The position numbers and the translations under genes were made by a program. Positions 7,301 through 13,024 of a DNA stretch of 15,693 nucleotides are shown here, piece after piece. The stretch is from CAMLQK01 sp964654135 (lineage in GTDB: Bacteria > Patescibacteriota > Saccharimonadia > Saccharimonadales > UBA4665). How positions within the stretch are numbered: the stretch's first letter is position 1; the number at the start of each line of letters is the position of its first letter. A model generated the notes under the pieces. The model was not told where the DNA came from. It ran no database searches and was given only the letters and a program-made list of their open reading frames with translations. The stretch spans positions 1-15,693 of the forward strand of contig CAZZHV010000027.1 in assembly GCA_964654135.1 (NCBI GenBank), given 5' to 3'.

Positions 7301-8433
7301 AGTCCAGCAATGAGACTAAACGCATAAAATCGCCAAAAATCGCCGAGGAAAAGACGCCTAAAGTCGAAGTGGCTGCAGAATCATTAAGTCCAATAATTCT
7401 AAGAGAAGATGAGTGGGTTATCATACCTGCCGAGCAAACTGAGACCGGCTTTAACCAGACTGCCCTCGAAGCTTATATGAAACAGCTAAACTATCCTCTT
7501 CTTAAGCCCGAACAAGAGGTTGAGCTTGCAAAAGCTATCGAGGCAGGTGTTCTGGCTAAGGAAAAAATAGACTCTGGAGACGTTCCTGCCGCGGACAGGA
7601 CTGATTACGAACGCCTTGTGCATATTGGGGAAGCAGCAAAGCTGACTTTTATTAATTCCAATTTGCGCTTGGTCGTTAATATGGCTAAAAAATATCCTAC
7701 AGGTTTGGGTGGCATCAGCTTCCTTGACTACGTTCAGGAAGGAAATATAGGGCTCATAAGAGCCGTTGAAAAGTTTGACTACACCAAGGGCTATAAATTC
7801 TCAACATATGCAACCAGTTGGATACGACAAAGGATGACTCATGCTCAGACGCTGCAAACAAAAACAATCTATACGCCGCTCCATGTGGGCGAACCTGCAC
7901 GTTACTATCGAGCATATTGGTCTAAGATAAAAGAGGAAAGAGGCCGTGCGCCGACAGATGAAGAGACGCTTGCACACTTTAACTGGACCCCCAAACTACT
8001 GGGAGACGTCAAAAACATCATCAAACAGCAGCCGCTGTCGTTAGACTATAAGCTTCAATCGTATGAGAAAGACAGCACTGTATTTGGCGACATAATCGAA
8101 GATGGTAAAGGACAACAGCCCGAAGCCGAAGTCTTGGGTGGACAAACAAGAGAAGTTTTTAGTCAACTAGCCGAGCAGCTGTTAGCCCCAAAGATAGCCT
8201 TTGTACTTGCGCTTAACCACGGGCTGCCGCTTAGCCCACGTGTACGATCAGTTGCTGGATCATACGAAATAGAAGAAGGTCGTGAGTATAGCGCTGCCGA
8301 GATCGCCTCGCTACTTGGTGTCAAAGCTCAGGCTGTACGTGATATGCGAGCCCGAGGTGTGCGAACCCTGAATAAACCTCAGAATCGCAGATTATTGAGC
8401 TATCTTCTTGGCCACACCGACTCCCCCGCCTAG
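4336..8433 (+). CDS. Giant sigma-70 factor with N-terminal WhiB-like Fe-S domain
   Basis: About 1365 aa from ATG 4336 (no ribosome site; very short leader). Three parts. (1) Residues 1-90: four Cys at 17, 57, 60 and 66, the last three spaced C-x2-C-x5-C as in WhiB proteins (ACKTCVQLSYC), followed by a helix and a Gly turn GAGFVVVGG resembling the WhiB GVWGG turn; this predicts an iron-sulfur cluster. (2) Residues about 90-970: long, soluble, mostly helical, no recognised domain; then a charged linker at about 970-1035. (3) Residues about 1040-1360: sigma-70 regions 1.2 (ALEAYMKQLN), 2.1-2.4 (NLRLVVNMAKKY, FLDYVQEGNIGLIRAVEKFDY, YKFSTYATSWIRQRM), 3 and 4 (a helix-turn-helix around AAEIASLLGVKAQAVRDM). 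It should bind core RNA polymerase and promoter DNA. Ordinary primary sigma factors are a third of this length. The sigma identity is firm, WhiB likeness is probable, and the middle is unknown. Confidence 0.88.
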   Translation: MDGRNEFREGLFPSGSCVAPDDRLEVEDNETSVYQLFNEIDHGQINATQLLLAQEACKTCVQLSYCEEQRDGLATELWKRGAGFVVVGGEQKQVSIGMAQPALETSTHAFKFDLSRIPDDPKAALAVLRQGKRSGQFPTGGKPPHGAIEAGKKYLGWLEENQAETFATISNELGESEMTKGIQGLIKTLFQQKDFTDFSQGVQKGNGKYNRRYKAENIDTAADYPKITQFLHEATEIKRLGYSAPTTKATTHDPDFYKELAATYQKGMSWTEFNRLVSENRDPVAALQKFQVERSFVREANPDTSDSHIRTQALSRKSDSIVDTAKQLAASFEEYDYVSEGLARAICKSNPGNPQVAMQNLIYRVEKASETFGEDPVITPGDIVRYARSYRSGEKLHAALSLFKENVATLTEKYADDPEITPALIRGFSNHHLNSAVAAVENYKAAITALVEDSNGTVPLSDLRRAARCGITSFREAQYAYKERTINNRFLKRTAPHRPDIAMLGRITRLYPYAEIDTVAENVHKLMNDGLLVHANADATILQGDMPNEMHKIFAAKANLYLTFSSDLRELSHLQRLVIAHQYGLMPLIYGSEANPLRLESLLNSKTVTEYYDDTVMPLLASCKKDSMRPLSLGEVVNDLHYYQQTLRTRESDADHKILSLRSMRDASLVVAGQVLYMSEPDYNWNWDAEQPQLYGWLEQKITSAYAPHQREAAFERARDAIQSGALELLGDSPQNFRLVFSQNFYRDDVTDLKRAAVANALGIDQLLFGSDLTALLRQRFGNEPISIDISRSNQPRITEIATDELVAAAKQDVADETAALVEATPLPEDHFERLLTFVFGPQPNLAVLSEKQREKIAGTLVSVFGACMKASREQGEYYLEDQQDVFMAWSAIKGNDLRVAANTYGLPHNEIDEAIGHGLEVIGDILGNLQNQRLADIRSSLEAAGTFNLHAENHAIAPIVTEPRLEKVAALEKPTRTQVSLPAKNLDKSSNETKRIKSPKIAEEKTPKVEVAAESLSPIILREDEWVIIPAEQTETGFNQTALEAYMKQLNYPLLKPEQEVELAKAIEAGVLAKEKIDSGDVPAADRTDYERLVHIGEAAKLTFINSNLRLVVNMAKKYPTGLGGISFLDYVQEGNIGLIRAVEKFDYTKGYKFSTYATSWIRQRMTHAQTLQTKTIYTPLHVGEPARYYRAYWSKIKEERGRAPTDEETLAHFNWTPKLLGDVKNIIKQQPLSLDYKLQSYEKDSTVFGDIIEDGKGQQPEAEVLGGQTREVFSQLAEQLLAPKIAFVLALNHGLPLSPRVRSVAGSYEIEEGREYSAAEIASLLGVKAQAVRDMRARGVRTLNKPQNRRLLSYLLGHTDSPA

Positions 8434-8467
8434 ACCCTTCATGAATAAAAATAGGGGTTCGGATAAC

Positions 8468-8504
8468 AAAAAGGACCATCAGGATTTACTCCTGTGGTCC
8501 TTTT
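8468..8504. terminator. Bidirectional terminator between sigma gene and groEL
   Basis: Stem AAAAGGACCA(T)CAGGA / TCCTGTGGTCCTTTT, 15 pairs with one bulged T and a 5-nt loop. T runs occur on both strands (TTTTCTC on plus, TTTTTGTT on minus), so it can end the plus-strand sigma transcript and the minus-strand groESL transcript. Confidence 0.8.
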
Positions 8505-8586
8505 CTCATATTTGGGAAGAGCAGCAGCTTTGCTGCGACGAGAAACCGCTATGGGGTGTCTCATAAGCCCGGCCGGAGGCCGAAGC
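8505..8586. other. Two small hairpins downstream of groEL
   Basis: GCAGCA-GCTT-TGCTGC at 8521-8536 and CGGCC-GGA-GGCCG at 8570-8582. Neither is followed by a T run, so they are not canonical terminators; they may protect the groEL mRNA 3' end upstream of the bidirectional terminator. Confidence 0.4.
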
Positions 8587-10230
8587 TTACATCATGCCCA
8601 TGCCGCCCATATCAGGGGCAGCTGGTGCAGCAGCGTTCTTCTCTGGAACTTCGACAATCAAAGCACCCATAGTCATGCTCGTACCGGCAATTGATACAGC
8701 GTTGAGCAAAGCTTCCTTAGTTACACGTGCCGGGTCTACGACACCGTTAGCCTTCATGTCGACAAGCTTGCTAGGGTCGTTAACGTTCACACCGTGACCG
8801 GGCTTGCCGTTACGAACCTGTGGTAACCACTCGTCAGCGTTAAGGCCAGCATTGGTCATAAGTACACGGAATGGCTGCTCGAGCGCGTTCTTAAGCAGCT
8901 GCGAACCAGCAGCAATAGAATCAGTACCGTCAACTGTAACGCCCTGAGCCAAGTTAATCAGCGTTACGCCACCACCAGGCACGATACCTTCGGCGAGCGC
9001 GGCCTTAACGGCAGCAACAGCATCATCAACACGATATTTCTTTTCTTCAATTTCGGTTTCGGTTGCACCACCGACTTTAATAACAGCAACCTTGCCAGAA
9101 AGGGCCGCACGACGCTTTTCGAGCTGCTCACGATCGTATTCACTGCTTGCAGCGTCAATCTGTGCAGAAATTTGGTTAATGCGAGCCTGGAGGTCCTGTG
9201 CGCTTCCAGCGCCTTCAATAACTGTCGTTGCATCCTTGCCGACAATAATCTTGCGGGCTGAACCCACCATCTCAAGCGTAGCGTTCTCGAATGTATATCC
9301 GCGCTCCTCAGAAATAACAGTCGCACCGGTAAGGATAGCGATGTCTTCGAGGATTTCCTTGCGACGATCACCAAATGCAGGCGCCTTAACAGCTACAGTG
9401 TTAAATACACCCTTCAGGCGGTTAAGAATAAGTGTGCCGAGTGCTTCGCCTTCGACATCTTCGGCAACAATTACGAGGTCTTTCTTGCCAGTCTGAGCAA
9501 GTTGCTCAAGAATAGGCAGGAATTCCTGGATTGAACTAATTTTTTTATCAGTTACGAGTACGGCAGGTTTACTGTAGACAGCTTCCATGCGCGCAGTATC
9601 GGTCACCATGTATGGGCTCACAAAACCACGATCAAAGGTAAAGCCTTCGACAATTTCGGATTCAAGGTCGAGTCCCTGGCCTTCTTCGACAGTTACTTCA
9701 CCTTCTGGACCAATCTTATCCATAACTTCGGCAATCAGATCACCAATCACCTTATCACCGGCAGAAATAGTAGCGACTTCAGCAATACGGCTCTTCTTGC
9801 CCTGAATGTCTTCACGCAAGCCATCGAGCTTAGCGATAACATCGTGGGCAGCTGCTTCAAGACCCTTGCGGAGAAGCATTGGATTGTGGCCAGCAGCGAT
9901 CAGTTTGTTAGCTTCGTTCAAGATATGGTAAGTCAGAACTGTGACAGTAGTGGTACCGTCACCAGCAACATCGTTCATCTTTGATGCAGCTTGCTTGATC
10001 AGCTCAGCACCAACCTTGTAGCCCAAAGTTTCGTCGTCTTCGTCACCAAGCTCAACGCCCTTGGCTACAGTTACACCGTCGTGGGTTACTGTAGGAGCGC
10101 CGTAGCTTTTGCTAATAACAACATTGCGACCCTTAGGGCCCATGGTTGTCTTAACTGCGTTGTACAAAATTTCTGCACCGGCAAGTACGCGCTTGCGGGC
10201 ATCGTCATCATAGAATACTTTTTTTGCCAT
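8587..10230 (-). CDS. groEL: Chaperonin GroEL (Hsp60)
   Basis: 547 aa, the normal GroEL length. It forms the double-ring ATP-driven folding chamber with GroES as lid. Seen: N-terminal MAKKVFYDDDARKRVLAGAE, the nucleotide-binding TMGPKGRNVV and VAGDGTTTVTVL with the catalytic Asp, the apical domain with GFTFDRGFVSPYMVTD, GIVPGGGVTLI in the second equatorial segment and a C-terminal Gly/Met tail (MGGMGMM). AAGAAGGGA precedes the ATG. It follows groES by 15 nt in the same transcript, so it shares the CIRCE-controlled promoter. Nothing is missing. Confidence 0.98.
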   Translation of the reverse strand: MAKKVFYDDDARKRVLAGAEILYNAVKTTMGPKGRNVVISKSYGAPTVTHDGVTVAKGVELGDEDDETLGYKVGAELIKQAASKMNDVAGDGTTTVTVLTYHILNEANKLIAAGHNPMLLRKGLEAAAHDVIAKLDGLREDIQGKKSRIAEVATISAGDKVIGDLIAEVMDKIGPEGEVTVEEGQGLDLESEIVEGFTFDRGFVSPYMVTDTARMEAVYSKPAVLVTDKKISSIQEFLPILEQLAQTGKKDLVIVAEDVEGEALGTLILNRLKGVFNTVAVKAPAFGDRRKEILEDIAILTGATVISEERGYTFENATLEMVGSARKIIVGKDATTVIEGAGSAQDLQARINQISAQIDAASSEYDREQLEKRRAALSGKVAVIKVGGATETEIEEKKYRVDDAVAAVKAALAEGIVPGGGVTLINLAQGVTVDGTDSIAAGSQLLKNALEQPFRVLMTNAGLNADEWLPQVRNGKPGHGVNVNDPSKLVDMKANGVVDPARVTKEALLNAVSIAGTSMTMGALIVEVPEKNAAAPAAPDMGGMGMM

Positions 10231-10245
10231 ATGTCAGTTCCCTTC

Positions 10246-10512
10246 TTAAGCTACAGTTGCGAGAATGTCTTCTTCTTTAACGAGTAGGTATTCAACGCCA
10301 TCAACCTTAACCTCAGTTGGACTAAAACTCTTATAAATAATACGATCGCCGTTCTTTACCTGTTTGGCTTCAGGGCCAACCGCTACTACTTGAGCAACTT
10401 TTGGCTTCTCGGCCGCTTCTTTAGGTAAGTACAGACCGCTGGCAGTTTTGGTTTTCGCTTCTTCAACTTGAGCGACAACATAATCAGCGAGAGGTTTGAC
10501 TGGAATATTCAT
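10246..10512 (-). CDS. groES: Co-chaperonin GroES (Hsp10)
   Basis: 88 aa, slightly shorter than the usual 95 or so. It forms the heptameric lid of GroEL. Seen: the N-terminal strand IPVKPLADYVV, the mobile loop EEAKTKTASGLYLPKEAAEKP that docks on GroEL, VVAVGP, the NGDRIIYK strand and the C-terminal EYLLVKEEDILA. Start ATG 10512 with a strong AAAGGGGAG site 4 nt upstream. First gene of the groES-groEL operon, with a promoter and CIRCE operator directly upstream. Confidence 0.97.
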   Translation of the reverse strand: MNIPVKPLADYVVAQVEEAKTKTASGLYLPKEAAEKPKVAQVVAVGPEAKQVKNGDRIIYKSFSPTEVKVDGVEYLLVKEEDILATVA

Positions 10513-10545
10513 GATTCTCCCCTTTTGATTAACTTTTAGGTGGGA

Positions 10546-10572
10546 TTAGCACTTTACCTGTGCGAGTGCTAA
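10546..10572 (-). promoter_or_regulatory. CIRCE operator (HrcA binding site)
   Basis: Inverted repeat TTAGCACTT-N9-GAGTGCTAA, matching the CIRCE consensus TTAGCACTC-N9-GAGTGCTAA except for one base. It lies just downstream of the predicted start of the groES transcript, the usual place for HrcA repression of groESL. hrcA itself is not in this window. Confidence 0.93.
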
Positions 10573-10584
10573 TCTTCGGTATTC

Positions 10585-10613
10585 ACTATAGTTCAGGCTC
10601 GCCAGGGCGTCAA
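10585..10613 (-). promoter_or_regulatory. groES-groEL promoter
   Basis: On the minus strand, TTGACG (10613-10608), 17-nt spacer, TATAGT (10590-10585). Transcription should start near 10578, just upstream of the CIRCE element. Confidence 0.85.
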
Positions 10614-10625
10614 GATTACTCAATC

Positions 10626-10642
10626 TGTGCAAATAATGCACA
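10626..10642. promoter_or_regulatory. 17-bp palindrome, candidate operator
   Basis: TGTGCA-AATAA-TGCACA, a perfect 6-bp dyad around the -35 position of the plus-strand gene at 10711 and just behind the groES promoter. Its position suggests a repressor or activator site; the regulator is unknown. Confidence 0.4.
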
Positions 10643-10655
10643 AAAAGCAGAAATA

Positions 10656-10664
10656 TGTTATAGT
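10656..10664 (+). promoter_or_regulatory. Extended -10 promoter of the GC-rich gene at 10711
   Basis: TGTTATAGT carries the TGn extension and a near-consensus -10. There is no good -35; the palindrome at 10626-10642 covers that position. Predicted start is about 10671. Confidence 0.5.
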
Positions 10665-10710
10665 ATTTATTACCGTTCTTTTACACCGATATATGGAAGG
10701 AGATGAGGTC

Positions 10711-11124
10711 GTGACCTCGTCCGTTGTAGAACAGCCGCATGGCTCACGTGCGCGCCCCACTTGGAGGCAGCGACAGGATGCACGCTTTACGGACTACGCC
10801 CGCGCTCGAGAACGCCAGCAGCGAGAAGCTGCCAGGCACAGTGGCCGCATCGGCGACCGACAGCATGTCGTGCGCGCCCCGCAGCCCACCGGCCGGAAAA
10901 CGTGCAACGAAGTTGTCTCCATCCCCCTGAACCGACAACTGACACGTCGTGAGCATGCCGCCCTGAGCGAGATGCTCCTGAACGTCAAGGGCATCACCGC
11001 CATCAACATTCAGGGAGGCAGCATACTCTGCGCCGTGAACCTCATGCAGTTTCACAACCTGGGTATCGACCGCGACTCGTGTGTCAACATGATCCAGGAG
11101 CAGGTCGACAGGGCGCTGGAGTAG
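10711..11124 (+). CDS. GC-rich hypothetical protein, Arg-rich N-terminus and ferredoxin-like C-terminal domain
   Basis: About 137 aa from GTG 10711, chosen because AAGGAG (10697-10702) lies 8 nt upstream; the in-frame ATG at 10693 has no ribosome site. Residues 1-65 are basic, Arg/Gln/Ala-rich and probably disordered, a possible nucleic-acid-binding tail. Residues about 66-137 show an apparent beta-alpha-beta-beta-alpha order (EVVSIPL, then TRREHAALSEMLLNVKG, ITAINIQ, SILCAVNLMQF, then CVNMIQEQVDRALE), like ACT or heavy-metal-associated domains, but without a CxxC metal motif. No membrane segment. Base composition is far richer in GC than its neighbours (40 of 60 bases at 10741-10800), which suggests transfer or distinct selection. 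Function unknown. Confidence 0.65.
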   Translation: MTSSVVEQPHGSRARPTWRQRQDARFTDYARARERQQREAARHSGRIGDRQHVVRAPQPTGRKTCNEVVSIPLNRQLTRREHAALSEMLLNVKGITAINIQGGSILCAVNLMQFHNLGIDRDSCVNMIQEQVDRALE

Positions 11125-11175
11125 CACCAACCATCATCATGTAGTCAACCGCCCCTTCGAATATCGAGAACGCCA

Positions 11176-11235
11176 GCTCGGAGCTGACAGCACAATCGTG
11201 CATATAACGTCAGCTCCGAGCGGGGGCAGTTTTTT
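11176..11235 (+). terminator. GC-rich 13-bp hairpin followed by a T run
   Basis: Perfect stem GCTCGGAGCTGAC / GTCAGCTCCGAGC (11176-11188 with 11209-11221), with a small inner hairpin GCAC-AATC-GTGC in the loop, then GGGGGCAG and six T (11230-11235). The T run lies 8 nt beyond the stem, unusual for an intrinsic terminator. It begins 52 nt after the stop of the GC-rich gene. Confidence 0.55.
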
Positions 11236-11274
11236 GGCTTTTGCCACTTACTTACACATCAAAAAAACTGCCCC
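11223..11274. repeat. 13-bp inverted repeat with inner hairpin
   Basis: GGGGCAGTTTTTT (11223-11235) and AAAAAACTGCCCC (11262-11274) are perfect complements enclosing 26 nt with an inner GGC-TTTT-GCC hairpin. It overlaps the T run of the preceding hairpin, so the two structures are mutually exclusive or sequential. It may work as a second terminator before the arginase promoter. Confidence 0.6.
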
Positions 11275-11303
11275 TCTGACACCGCTTATACTTATTCATC
11301 ACA

Positions 11304-11312
11304 TGCTACAAT
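11304..11312 (+). promoter_or_regulatory. Extended -10 promoter giving a leaderless arginase mRNA
   Basis: TGCTACAAT, an extended -10, ends 6 nt before the ATG at 11319. Transcription would start at or within a base of the A of ATG. There is no ribosome site. Confidence 0.6.
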
Positions 11313-11318
11313 TTAGGC

Positions 11319-12266
11319 ATGACACAATCTGCAAAAACTCAAGCCACACTTATCGGTGTGCCTACTAATTTAGGCGCAAATAACCTCGGAATCGAAATGG
11401 GCCCAGATGCCTATCGATACACCGACATTGTGCCCAAATTAGCGAGCGCACATATTGAAGCAGTTGATGTTGGCAATATTTCCGTTGCCGATCGCTGGAG
11501 TGTTCAGCGTGGCACTAATCCCAAACTACCGTATGTTGATGAGATTATCCGTATCAGCAACGACACTGCGCAAGCCGTACAGGATGCCATTAATAATCAA
11601 CGTCGCCCTATTGTTCTTGGTGGTGACCACACAGTTTGCCTTGGCGCCGTCTCCGGTGCTTCAGTAGCAGTTAACGGCGATATTGGTCTCATCTACTTCG
11701 ACGCCCACGGGGACATGAACACTGACGAAACCAGTCTTAGCCACAATATTCATGGTATGCAGCTAGCCTCTCTTATGGGTTTTGGCCACCAAAGCCTCAG
11801 CAGCCTCTACAAAGAAACAGTTAAAGTAGACAAGCACAATGTTCTACACATCGGTGGCAGCGATTTTGACCAGGCAGAAGTCGACCTCGTACAACGCGAA
11901 AAAATTGCCGCTTTTACTATGGGCGATATCCTCACCAAAAACTTTGCGCCCTTGCTACCAATGATCACCTCGTTGCAGTCACGCGTAAAATATATCTGGA
12001 TTAGCCTCGACCTAGATTCAATTGATGCACAGTACGCACCGGCAGCTGGTATGCCCAACCAAAAGGGCCTTACCTACCGCGAAATAAAAATGCTCGCCGA
12101 ATATATTGGCAAGCACTGTAATGTCCTAGGTATTGATGTAGTGGAGTACAATCCGCTCAATGATATCGACCGCAAAACTGCGGGCTTAGCCACGGAGCTG
12201 ATTGCCAATTTCTTTGGCAAAGAATACAGCTGGTACACCGAGTATATGCACCGTAATGGCGCATAG
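11319..12266 (+). CDS. Arginase (L-arginine to L-ornithine and urea)
   Basis: 315 aa, normal for the ureohydrolase family. A binuclear-manganese cytoplasmic enzyme. All metal-binding motifs are visible: GGDHT near residue 105, YFDAHGDMNT near 130, SLSHNIHGM near 145 and LDLDSIDAQYAPAAG near 235; the substrate-guanidinium Glu is in IDVVEYNP near 280. The HNIHGM block and the GMPNQKGLTYRE segment match arginase better than agmatinase or formimidoylglutamase. The gene stands alone, with a leaderless-type promoter and no operon partner in view. Ornithine and urea have no visible further use here, so the likely role is arginine scavenging, nitrogen supply or competition for arginine with a host; that is inference. 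Confidence 0.88.
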   Translation: MTQSAKTQATLIGVPTNLGANNLGIEMGPDAYRYTDIVPKLASAHIEAVDVGNISVADRWSVQRGTNPKLPYVDEIIRISNDTAQAVQDAINNQRRPIVLGGDHTVCLGAVSGASVAVNGDIGLIYFDAHGDMNTDETSLSHNIHGMQLASLMGFGHQSLSSLYKETVKVDKHNVLHIGGSDFDQAEVDLVQREKIAAFTMGDILTKNFAPLLPMITSLQSRVKYIWISLDLDSIDAQYAPAAGMPNQKGLTYREIKMLAEYIGKHCNVLGIDVVEYNPLNDIDRKTAGLATELIANFFGKEYSWYTEYMHRNGA

Positions 12267-12275
12267 GGTTGTGCA

Positions 12276-12290
12276 AACAAGAGAAGAGTT
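12276..12290 (+). repeat. Left arm of a perfect 15-bp inverted repeat
   Basis: AACAAGAGAAGAGTT, exactly complementary to 13025-13039. Further inside, both ends carry a second matched block (ACGAGACT here, ATGAGACT reading inward from the right), offset by about 8 nt. Together they bracket the GC-rich minus-strand gene. Confidence 0.85.
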
Positions 12291-12312
12291 GGGATAAAGA
12301 AGACGAGACTGG

Positions 12313-12373
12313 CTCGCTAGTCGGAAGATCCTGGAAAGGGTCCGTAGAAGCACGTGCTTCTCCGACTAGCGAG
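12313..12373 (-). terminator. Two-level hairpin downstream of the GC-rich membrane gene
   Basis: Perfect 13-bp stem CTCGCTAGTCGGA / TCCGACTAGCGAG (12313-12325 with 12361-12373). Its loop contains the 14-bp palindrome GAAGCACGTGCTTC (12347-12360) stacked directly against the right arm. It begins 14 nt beyond the gene's stop on the minus strand. A pyrimidine-rich but interrupted tract follows (TCTCGTCTTCTTTATC), so it is a probable but atypical terminator. Confidence 0.6.
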
Positions 12374-12387
12374 GCGCAGTCAATGCA

Positions 12388-12930
12388 TCAGTTCATGTGC
12401 TTGTCGCAGATGCTGTTCTCCAGCTTGTGGTTGGGAACGCCGCCGGCGTCGGTGATGACCTTCATGTCGTTGGCGCTCAGGACCGCGTTGAGCTGACCGT
12501 AGTACGTGTTGTACTCGGTGACGTTCTTCAGGCAGGCCTGCTTGTACTTGGCGTTGCCGGCACGAGCGGTGATCTGGGCGTAGTTGCCGCTCATCGTCTC
12601 GTACTTGTCCAGCTGGTTGCGCGGGAGGTCGTACTCGCTGATGAGCTTCTTGGCGCCCTTGACGTTGTCGGCGGCAGCGCTGGCGCTGGCCTTGACGTCG
12701 TTCGCCTTCTGCTGCGCGTTGTCGGCCAGGCCACAGCCCGTCATGCAGAGCGCAAGCATGAAGACCACGGCCGCGATCATGATGATCAGTCCGTAGTTGA
12801 CCATGTAGTGCGCACGCTGGTGCACGACGTTGGGACCACGCGAACGGCCACCGTTCAGCGAGGGGTCGTCGTAGTCGACTCGCTCACCGTCGCTGCCGGC
12901 ACCGTTGTTGTCCTTCAGGGAAGCAGACAA
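12388..12930 (-). CDS. GC-rich hypothetical membrane-anchored protein
   Basis: About 180 aa from TTG 12930, chosen because AGGAG lies 7 nt upstream; the GTG at 12945 would place that site inside the gene and has none of its own, but gives 185 aa. Residues 1-43 are polar, Gly/Asp/Arg-rich and presumably cytoplasmic. One transmembrane helix follows at about 44-65 (YGLIIMIAAVVFMLALC), ending in MTGCG, which resembles a lipobox but with Met at -3 and a long N-terminal extension. About 115 residues then lie outside: a helical Ala/Lys/Asp segment (QQKANDVKASASAAADNVK) and a domain with two Cys. No family recognised. Composition is GC-rich (38 of 60 bases at 12421-12480). It has its own promoter, a long structured leader and flanking inverted repeats. 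Confidence 0.7.
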   Translation of the reverse strand: MSASLKDNNGAGSDGERVDYDDPSLNGGRSRGPNVVHQRAHYMVNYGLIIMIAAVVFMLALCMTGCGLADNAQQKANDVKASASAAADNVKGAKKLISEYDLPRNQLDKYETMSGNYAQITARAGNAKYKQACLKNVTEYNTYYGQLNAVLSANDMKVITDAGGVPNHKLENSICDKHMN

Positions 12931-12967
12931 GTCTGCGCTCCTCACTACTCGGTGGAACCATATCTCG

Positions 12968-13023
12968 GATGAGACTGGGATACTTATGCTCTCTTTTTAG
13001 AGCGCAAATGCCCGAGTCTCATC
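12968..13023 (-). promoter_or_regulatory. Structured 5' leader of the GC-rich membrane gene
   Basis: A nested hairpin: GATGAGACTGGG (12968-12979) pairs with CCC-G-AGTCTCATC (13011-13023, one bulge), enclosing a second hairpin GCTCT-N6-AGAGC (12988-13003). It lies between the predicted transcription start near 13064 and the start codon near 12930, so it is transcribed as leader RNA. Confidence 0.55.
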
Positions 13024-13024
13024 A

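Noticed and set aside
8964..9496. Long alternative frames inside groEL on both strands
   Set aside because: GroEL is complete and unmistakable across this stretch; the others are shadows of its codon use.
10744..11130. A 128-codon minus-strand frame opposite the GC-rich gene at 10711
   Set aside because: A composition-driven shadow without ribosome site or promoter; the plus frame has AAGGAG-GTG, an extended -10 promoter and a coherent fold.
12397..12972. A 191-codon open frame on the plus strand opposite the GC-rich membrane gene
   Set aside because: It is Val/Leu/Ala/Gly/Arg-rich with no domain, has no ribosome site and runs through the leader hairpins. Such antisense frames are expected in GC-rich coding DNA. 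The minus frame has a membrane helix, an AGGAG site and a promoter.
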